Shown here piece by piece: positions 1-8,400 of a stretch of DNA of 17,500 nucleotides. Below the pieces are notes generated by a model, which did no database searches, was not told the origin of the DNA, and worked only from the letters and a program-made list of their open reading frames with translations. The DNA lies in NCBI GenBank assembly GCA_002104895.1, contig MCFG01000587.1, positions 1-17,500 of the forward strand, given 5' to 3'. The position numbers were made by a program, and so were the translations under genes. Numbering within the stretch: the stretch's first letter is position 1; each line of letters opens with the position of its first letter. This DNA comes from Anaeromyces robustus (lineage: Eukaryota > Neocallimastigomycota > Neocallimastigomycetes > Neocallimastigales > Neocallimastigaceae).

Positions 1-412
1 GAAAAAGTATGGATTAATGCTCCACCAGCGTTTGCTACTAATGAAAATCAAAAACTTGCTCCACGCAAGTATGGACCATACAAAATCTTGGAAGTGCTAC
101 CTAATGGTAATTATAAAATCGACATTTCGAAGTCACCTTTCCCAAAACATCATCCAGTATTCCATATTTCTGATTAGAACCATACATTTCTACTCCAGAA
201 ATATTTAAAAATAGGAAAAAATACAAAGAAACTACCGCCGAAATAGTAGAAATAGCCGATTTTAGAACTAACTATAAAGAAAAACGTTATGAATATAAAA
301 TAAGGTACAAACATAGCTAACCTGGCACTGGGTGCCTGCAACAGTTATTGAAAATGACCCACGCTACGAAGAATTGTTAATCAATTTCAATAAAAACATT
401 CGCAAACATTAA
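1..412 (+). pseudogene. Ty3/gypsy polyprotein remnant: integrase C-terminus and chromodomain
   Basis: This is the 3' end of a retrotransposon pol gene cut by the window edge. Frame 1 (1-174) reads KLAPRKYGPYKILEVLPNG and then HPVFHIS, the classic end of a Ty3/gypsy integrase (KLxPRxxGPYxI ... HPVFHVSxL). A TAG at 175-177 ends that frame. The match resumes at once in frame 3 (from 177) as EPYISTPEIF and then EIVEIADFR and YEYKIRYK, which resembles the start of a chromodomain, up to TAA at 318-320. It resumes again in frame 2 with WHWVPATVIENDPRYEELL and stops at TAA 410-412. Two frameshifts therefore break the gene. In chromoviruses the chromodomain steers integration toward particular chromatin. 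The copy is inactive as read. The family is clear from the motif order; the exact clade is not. Confidence 0.85.
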
Positions 413-875
413 TGTCAATTTCAATTTACACCAATATATAAAAAATCAATAATATAATTCAAAAAACAAATATCAACAATATTTACTAACACACCATAGA
501 CTCATCTCAACAATTCATTTTGAAATTTCAACAAAATTCAAAACAAATTTAAATTTCAATTTCAAAAATTTTTTAAATTTTTCATATAAATTAAATAATC
601 AAAAAAATTAAAAAACACTTCAATTTTATTAAAATTTAACATGCGATCGTTTTACATCTTTATTTCAAAAATTACAATTTTACACTAAAAATCAAAATAT
701 ACAATATACACACTCAATTATTATGAAAATTAATATTAAAATGGACTAATAATTATTAAAAATATTCAATTTTATTATAAAATATTCACTATTATTGATA
801 TCAATTTTATTATTCAAAAATAAAAATTTTTTTTTAATAATTTTTCAATAAAAAATTTTTATTAATTAAAAATTT

Positions 876-912
<37 letters not shown>

Positions 913-1120
913 ATAAATTTTAAAAATTTTTTTTTTCAATATAAATTTCCATTTATTGCAATATATTCAAAATATATCATTCAATTAAAAATCTTTAAAA
1001 ATTTAATATCAACTATTTTATATTATATATTTATTATTCAACTTATAATATATTCAATTATATTATTTTAACTATAAATTATTTAAAATTATTAATTTCA
1101 AACTTTAATTCATATTATTT
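413..1120 (+). other. Non-coding, G-depleted A/T/C-rich stretch
   Basis: No reading frame is supported. The plus strand has almost no G over about 700 bases while C is common, often as the word TTCAA or TTTCAA. A run of about 34 A lies near 877-910. The strong strand asymmetry and the position right after the pol remnant suggest the untranslated 3' part of the same retroelement, between pol and the 3' LTR. That assignment is inference. Confidence 0.4.
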
Positions 1121-1152
1121 GGTTATTGACAATCGCCTGGAATTCGATTTTC

Positions 1153-1560
1153 TTTGGGGGAGCGATGTCGCGAATATTAGTGGATTTAAAATTGAAATTC
1201 ACTAATAGATCAATTACATTTAAATTTCGTTATTGACTAAATCACTTAAAATTCGATTTTCAATAAAATAAACAAATATTAAAAAGTATTTAAATTGATA
1301 TTGTAAAGGGTTTGGACAAATTAAATAAATATTAATCAACTTAATTTAACCCTTAAGATATTAATAAAAATAATCAGAAGAAAAATAACGATAACTCACC
1401 AAATATTGAAGATTTCCTCCGCTTCGCTTTGATTTTATGCTCATTGGAAGCTCTGCTCAAGAGCTACAACATATCTGAATTTCAGCCCATTTGGACCACT
1501 GGTTGGCGAGATATTGGACTTTAAAGGTTTACACAATATAAAAATATAATTAAATATTTA
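1153..1560 (+). mobile_element. Possible polypurine tract and 5' edge of a 3' LTR
   Basis: After the pol remnant a GC-richer island begins. A purine run (GGGGGAG, about 1156-1162) sits a few bases before TGTCGCG at 1166. Ty3/gypsy elements prime plus-strand DNA at a purine tract just before an LTR that begins with TG. The island continues to about 1540 with non-coding but complex sequence (1415-1540), including the short hairpin GCTCTGCTCAAGAGC. I could not find the LTR's 3' end (CA) or a target-site duplication. A TATA-like AGTATAAATAAGG at 2204-2216 could be an LTR promoter if the LTR is about 1 kb or longer. Only the purine tract followed by TG is directly visible. Confidence 0.35.
1176..1206. 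repeat. Hairpin: 12-bp inverted repeat, one mismatch, 7-base loop
   Basis: ATTAGTGGATTT (1176-1187) faces AAATTCACTAAT (1195-1206), matching at 11 of 12 positions around the loop AAAATTG. It starts ten bases inside the possible LTR edge at 1166. Confidence 0.6.
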
Positions 1561-3792
1561 CAAGGATCCATAAATAAATAATTATAATATTTTATATAGA
1601 TAAAATCTTTTTATTTCAATAATTATATTATAATTTATAATAATAATAATTATTCAGATATACAGAAAACGCCTTCAAATAATTTATAAAATATTAATTC
1701 GAATAATAATAATAATTTATATAATATATTATAATAATTGTTAATTATTTTTATAAAAATTAGAATAGTTGATTATTATATTAATTTACAGAAATTCTTA
1801 GAATTCTAAAAAATCTCAAAAAGATTTAAAATTTACTTAAGATCTTAAATAATTAAAAATATCCCATTTTATCTATAATAATTAATTATACAGAAAAGAT
1901 TATAAAAATCCAAAGATAAAAATAATTAATATATAGATAAATAATTAAATAGTATACTAAATAATTAAATAATTAAATAGTTAACTAGTTAAATAATTAG
2001 AATAGTTATAAATCTAAATCTTAGATTATAATTCTTATCATTAAATTTATTAATAGTTTATATAGTTTTATATTAGTTTTATATAGTTAGATTTTTATCA
2101 ATATTATTTTATTCATATATTTTATTTAAAATTATACATGTATAAATATATTATCAATAGATTATAATAATTAAATGTATTAATAATTATTAGATTTAGA
2201 AAAAGTATAAATAAGGATTGAAATTACAATTCCTTTTAATCTTTGTAAGATTATTAACTAACTAATCTAAAATTGAATTAATGACTTAATAATCTAATTA
2301 TTATTTAAACTTTTCTTAATTAATTATTAATAAAAAATATTATTATAAAACTTAATTATTTTAAAAAGTGTTCTTTAATTAATTAATTAATTTATTATGT
2401 ATTAAAAATTTGCCTATTAATTATATATTTGTTTAATTAGTTATTTTGTTATTAATTAAACATCTTGACCTGACCATTATTAAACCAAAACCACCCACAT
2501 TTAACATTTATTACATTATATGGGTATTATGAATTATAAAGAATTAATATATAAAATATGAAGTAAATTATATTTTACAATAATAATCTGAATTTTAAAT
2601 TTTAAATTCTGATAAATAATGGAATTATTAAATCATAATTCCTTGGTAAACTTAATATTAAAAATTTACCATAAATTCTAACGAAAATAAAATTTAATAA
2701 ATATTTAAACTATTCCTAAAATTAATTTAATTAGTTTACTAACTTAATGGTATACTAATTAAATTAATAAAAGTGATTAAGTTTTCTAGAAAAAGTAATA
2801 AAAATTATTATAAATATTATTTTTAAATTAAACAAAATAATTTCTAGAATAAACTAAATATTAATAAAAATAATAATAATAAAATTTAAAAGAAAAATAA
2901 GTTTTAAAATAATTAAATAAATCCACAAAAATAAAAAACTTGTAAATAATTAAAAATTGTAAATAATGAATGTAAATAATTAAATTTTGTAAATAACAAA
3001 ATTAATAATTATAATTATTAATTTAGCTGATAATCATTAAATGATTATTATTTATAAATCAAATAGAAATAATTTCTATTTCCTTATTCTTTAAATTCTT
3101 TTAAATATTAAATGTTATTATTATTTATCATTTTCTTTATTTTCTTTTCTCTAATCAAAATTTTTCTTTTTATTTATTTTTATTATTAAGTATTATAAAT
3201 ACTTTAAATTATTGTAAAAAATATAAATACATGTAAAATTTTATAAAATTATTTCGTTGTTATTAATATTAATAAAATAATAACCCAAAATAATATTAAT
3301 AATTAAAGAAATAATTATTAAAAATTATTAATATAATAAAAGAGTAATCTTAGAAAGATCTAATTTAATATTAATAAACCAAAAAGAAATTGTTAATTGA
3401 AATAGAAGAATTAATAAAAATATAAAAGTAATTGTTAATAATAATTCATAATAAAAACTGAAGTATTTAAATTAATTAGGAGTTAAAACAAGCATTACGA
3501 AAATTCTTTCTTTATAAGACTATTATCTGTTAAGAATCCTAATGGATTATCTTTTAATTTAAATAAATGCTGCTAAACCAAATAACTAATTATACAGTTT
3601 TTCAAATAATTTTAAAATTAAATAATATTTAAATAATAATTAAATAATCTTTAAGAATCGCAACGAAAATAACACTATATTTATTTAATAATAATAATAA
3701 GAACAATTTTAATATTAACTTTTTAATACTATATTTTATTTAAAAATATGATATTGATAATATTAATATAACTATATAATTCAGGTGTTAAT
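1561..3792. other. A/T-rich intergenic DNA, no gene supported
   Basis: The sequence is overwhelmingly A and T with stops in every frame. Visible elements are a TATA-like AGTATAAATAAGG at 2204-2216, a small more complex patch at 2460-2525, and a possible stray exon on the minus strand at 3572-3495, reported under findings. Nothing else stands out. Confidence 0.6.
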
Positions 3793-3852
3793 AAACTTAC
3801 AAAGAACATTTAATATAACTTAATGTTATTTTCTTTTATACTTTGTAAGTTT
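3793..3852. repeat. Nested hairpin with perfect 12-bp outer stem
   Basis: AAACTTACAAAG (3793-3804) is the exact reverse complement of CTTTGTAAGTTT (3841-3852). The 36-base interior has a further inverted pair (AACATT / AATGTT). The stem contains G and C, unusual in this A/T background. It could be a terminator-like RNA hairpin or the relic of a small inverted-repeat element. No gene adjoins it. Confidence 0.6.
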
Positions 3853-3865
3853 GACAATAATAATA

Positions 3866-4095
3866 TAAAATAGAAAATAGAAAATAGAAAATAGAAATAT
3901 AAAAAAATATAAATATAAGAAATATAAAATAGAATAAAATATAATATATAAAATATAAATTATAAAAAAAAATATAAAATATAAAAAAAATATAAAATAT
4001 AGAAAAATATAAAATATAAAAAAATATAAAATAAAAAAAAATATAAAATATAAAAAAATATAAAATATAAAAAAAAATACAAAATATAAAATATA
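3866..4095 (+). repeat. Degenerate tandem repeats of ATAGAAA and TATAAAA words
   Basis: A run of AAAATAG heptamers (about 3870-3897) passes into many near copies of ATATAAAATATAAAA. G is almost absent after about 3940. It behaves as a low-complexity satellite with no coding capacity. Confidence 0.75.
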
Positions 4096-4231
4096 ATTTA
4101 GAAAATAATATTAATAATATAGAAAACTAACTATTAAAAATAGTATAATTTTCCATCCTTTTCAAATATTGAATTATAATTATGACTTATATTTTAAATT
4201 ATACAAAAAAACATTTTATTTTCATATTATA

Positions 4232-4400
4232 TCTAATGATAATAATAATAATTAATAATAATTAATTAATAATAATAAAAATTAATAATAATAATGATAA
4301 TTAATAATAATAATAATAATCAATAATAATAATGATAATTAATAATAATAATAATAATTAATAATAATAATAATTAATAATAATAATAATATTATTATTA
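4232..4400 (+). repeat. (AAT)n microsatellite with a 37-bp higher-order repeat
   Basis: AAT triplets are interrupted by GAT, CAAT and AATT. Positions 4284-4320 and 4322-4358 are identical 37-base blocks with a 38-base period, so part of the array grew by duplicating a larger unit, not only by slippage of single triplets. Confidence 0.85.
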
Positions 4401-5129
4401 TATATAATTAAAAATTTTATTATATTTTTATTTCTGCTTTTACAGGCTTAAATTAAAAGAGTTCTACCATTCCTATCAGTTCTATTTAAATCTGTTCCAA
4501 GGTCATTTAAATAGTTTACTATACTTTCATTACTATACTTTCATTTCTATTTTTACATGCTTTATGTAATGGGGTTTCACCATCTTCTCAACCTTCATTT
4601 TTATAAATTCCAGGCTTACTTAAATATTTAATTAAATATATATTTTCTTTTTTATATACATTAATTAAAAAAATATTACTATTAAGAGAAGATTTAAAGT
4701 CTTTCTTTAATGAAATGATATATTTTTCAAATTGTTCATTAAAAACTTGTGTTGTTATAAGTATTTGATTTTTAAAGTAATGAAGCAAATTTTAAATAAA
4801 ATTATTATCGAAAAATTTAAATTTATCAAAAATAATATTTAATAATTCGATATTATTATCTTTTATTAAACTTTTCATTAAAGAAAATGAGACTTTTAAA
4901 TAATTACTACAATATTCAATTATATATTGTAATCTTTCAGAAGTAAGCAAAGTTTTTAAGTATATCTATTTACAATATCTTTCTTATTAACATTTTTTTT
5001 ATAATTTATTGAATTATTTAATTTCTCTATTTTTTTTATATCAATAGCTTTCACACACAAATCAATTTGATAATCACTTATTTTATCACTTGAATAATCA
5101 TTTAATTTACTTGTAGTTATTAATTTGCT
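4395..5129 (-). pseudogene. Broken ankyrin-repeat protein gene
   Basis: Reading downward from about 5129, the minus strand gives a Lys/Ile/Asn-rich helical region (SDYQIDLCVKAIDIKKIEKL, then SERLQYIIEYCSNYL and IELLNIIFDKF). The fragment KNQILITTQVFNEQFEKYI follows, then YLIKYLSKPGIYKNEG. The next blocks are EDGETPLHKACKNRNESIV + NYLNDLGTDLN and RNGRTLLI + ACKSRNKNI. These are ankyrin units (G-TPLH-AC at the first turn, L--GADLN at the loop). Large ankyrin families of this style are common in anaerobic fungi. Five lesions are visible: a frameshift near 4957-4965, TAA at 4792-4794, TGA at 4588-4590, a 14-bp tandem duplication at 4517-4544, and TAA at 4448-4450. A further A-run near 5130-5138 separates it from a possible ATG at 5151. 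Ankyrin repeats bind partner proteins; the partner is unknown. The copy is not functional as read. Confidence 0.75.
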
Positions 5130-5177
5130 TTTTTTTTTATAATTTAGACATTTTTTATTATTATTTGTACTTTACTT

Positions 5178-5180
<3 letters not shown>

Positions 5181-5241
<61 letters not shown>

Positions 5242-5242
5242 T
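5181..5242 (+). repeat. (ATTT)15 microsatellite
   Basis: About fifteen uninterrupted ATTT units. The tract lies between the ankyrin pseudogene and the 3' end of the receptor gene, which runs on the minus strand and stops at 5496. Confidence 0.95.
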
Positions 5243-5495
5243 GAAAAATATAAATAAAAAAAAAAATAAAAATATCTTTGAATTTTTATATATAATCATT
5301 ATAAATGAAATTATTTTTTCATCTTTTAATAAATTTTTACTTATAAATAAACATTACATTTCAATTTGCCATATGTTTTTATTATTATCAATAAAATAAT
5401 AATAATAATAGTCTAAAAGATATAATAAATAATAATAAATTTGTAATTTCCCCCATTAATTTTATTTATGTTAAACAACTGTATAAAAGGTCCAT

Positions 5496-8400
5496 TTAAA
5501 CAAGATTATATATTATCAATATTTTTGTCCCTATTACAATTAAATTCGTTATCAATGGAATAGTACCTAATAAAATCAACATCACTAGATATGAATACAC
5601 ACCATTTATAAAAATATTAAATACTGTTATATAACAGAATGTTAACTATTTTTGATAATATTAACATTATTAATAAGAGAGTTGTATTATATTAGTAACT
5701 TTTTGTTTTTTTAAGTTATTTTTTATTTATTTCTTTTAAGTATAAATTATATATATATATATATTTACCATAACACTTGTTATTAAGGATGATATAAAAA
5801 CTTTTCTAGACTTAATGTATATTATATTATATTATATTAAATAATTAATATGATAAAATATTTAATAAACATTTATAAAATAATTAAAAAAATAACTATA
5901 TTTTAATTTTATCTTTATATTTACTCCATTAAATTCATCAGGAACTTTTTATAAAATAAATATATATAAGAAAAAAATAAGTAAATAAATTTTAATATAA
6001 ATATTAACATATTATATTAAAATATTTTTTAATTAAAATTTTATTAAAAAAGAATATACTTATTCTTCCTTGATATGACGTAATAATTGATAATGCTAAT
6101 AAAACATAATCAAAAAGAAATATTACTTTAAGAAGATATTCTTTACCAAGTGAACATTCTTCAATTTCAGCATTTCCAACATTTTCAATATATTTCACTT
6201 TTTTATTATATTTATTATTAGTAATAATCCATATTAACAATAAAATAAGTTGTAACAATCCTGTAATTAAATATAGATAAATATTATTGTAACCATATAT
6301 TTTTGTTATTTTATTATTATTAAATATGTTAATAATAATCTGTGATTTAATTGTATATGAGCATATTAATCCTGTTATCTTTTATTCATTATAAAATAAT
6401 TCAAATAAAATCAAATAATTTAAAAAATATTATTAATTAGTATTATGTATTATTTATTACAATTAAAAAATAATATATATATTCTTACCCCTATAAGTAG
6501 TGTTACCATTGCCATAATACATTTTATATTTGAGTATTTTCCTATCCAAAGATAGGCCGAAATATTTAATGTTATGCTTGACAGTATTAAAAATATTAAG
6601 AAACGAATGCCTAATATTTGCATGCATTCTTTTTTACGATATCTATTTAATATTTTTATATTAATATTAAAATTTAAAAAAAATGGAAAGGTGTAATATA
6701 AAATGATAAAAAAATATTATAATATTAATAAATTAACAAAATAATAATAAAACTATATTATATTATAAAGTTGATAATTTACATTATAACAAATACTAAA
6801 AGTATTAATTCAATCGAAGATGAAAGTATTGAAAAAAACATTATAAGCATTCCTTTAAAATTTCTATACGGAATATATGAGCACTCAGTAGTATCTGGAA
6901 ATTTTTCATCATTTATATTTTTACAATTTAAATAATTTATTGGCATTTTATTACTTTTAGAGTCACATTCTCCTAATGTGAATTTAATGTTTTTAGTATT
7001 TTTGCATTGTGGTATTAAAATATCATTGATAATATCACAACACTCATTAGTAATATCCTTAAATGAACCTTCATTTGTATCGTTATGTTTATAAAAAAGA
7101 TGTGCAAAAAAAAGAGATATTGGTGCTTTTGATCCTAATTCATTCAATTCATAACTTTTTAATTATAATTTCGTTATTTTCATTTAGTATAATATTTATT
7201 AATTATATATATTAATGTTAACATATATATTACTATAATATCAAATTGTAATATAATATTATTGTCTATTAAAAAAAATAAAACAAACTTACAAATTATG
7301 ATATGGAAACTAAATTAAAATAATAGTATTAATAATAATAATAATAATAATAATAATTATCAATAATCAATAATAATAATAATAATAATTAATAATAATA
7401 ATAATAATAATCAATAATTTTTGTTAATTTATATTAAAATTATATAAAATATTATATAGATTGTTTAATTGATTAAGTTCTATATTACTTCCATTGGTTT
7501 AGCAATTTTTAAAATATCATCAAGTATTTTACATTCTTCAGTATTGGTCTTACTAAAATTTATATTATCTATATCCGACATCAGTTTTAAATATATTTTT
7601 TTATTATTTTTTAATGGTACCACAATTATATTACTTTCTGAATAAGTTATAGTTTTATCCTTATAATTTGCTTCGTTATCACATTTAAATATGACATTTT
7701 GTAATTCCTCATTAAAGACAGAATCTAATGATTTATTATTAATTTTAATTCCTTCTCCATCTTCATTGTTAATATAATCAAAATAAACAATATTAATTTC
7801 TTTGTCATACATATAATAAAAAGGACTTGTTTTATATGCACTTATTAAAGAATTGCACATTTCTTTTTTTGTTTTCTTTTCTGTGCTTTTACACCTATTA
7901 TATATATTAAATTATTAAATTATTAATAAATATATATATTTATAACTTTCCATATTTCATTTATTTCACTAGACTTTTTAATTAACAATATGTATATATT
8001 CATTATTTACCGAGATCCATGAACACTTTCAAATGGCTAATATTATTATTATAAAATATAATTTATAGACAAAAGTTATTAATTAATAATTAATCATAAT
8101 TACGAAACCAAATGAAATTAACCCTTCAAATTATATTTAAAATATTACCGTTACAGATATATTTAATTCAGAAAAAAATGGATATTTTTCATCAATTAAA
8201 ACTTCTATAAATTCAAAAAGTTCATCTTTAAACTTTGATTTCTTTGTAATTATAATACCTTGATATAGTTATTAGAATAATCAATATAAATTATTAAAAT
8301 AAATGTTTACAATTTATATTAAACCTGTACCTACTCCCCCAAGATCTTTTTTTTATAATTAATAATATATATTAATATAATCAATCAATATATTAATCAA

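Noticed and set aside
17-208. Plus-strand frame of 63 codons at the window start
   Set aside because: It is out of frame with the clear integrase and chromodomain similarity of the same bases.
5181-5242. CRISPR-like or satellite array
   Set aside because: It is a plain ATTT microsatellite without spacers, and the host is eukaryotic.
6004-7860. Minus-strand frames of 84, 122 and 126 codons as separate small genes
   Set aside because: They are exons of one spliced receptor; phases, splice sites and protein content join them.
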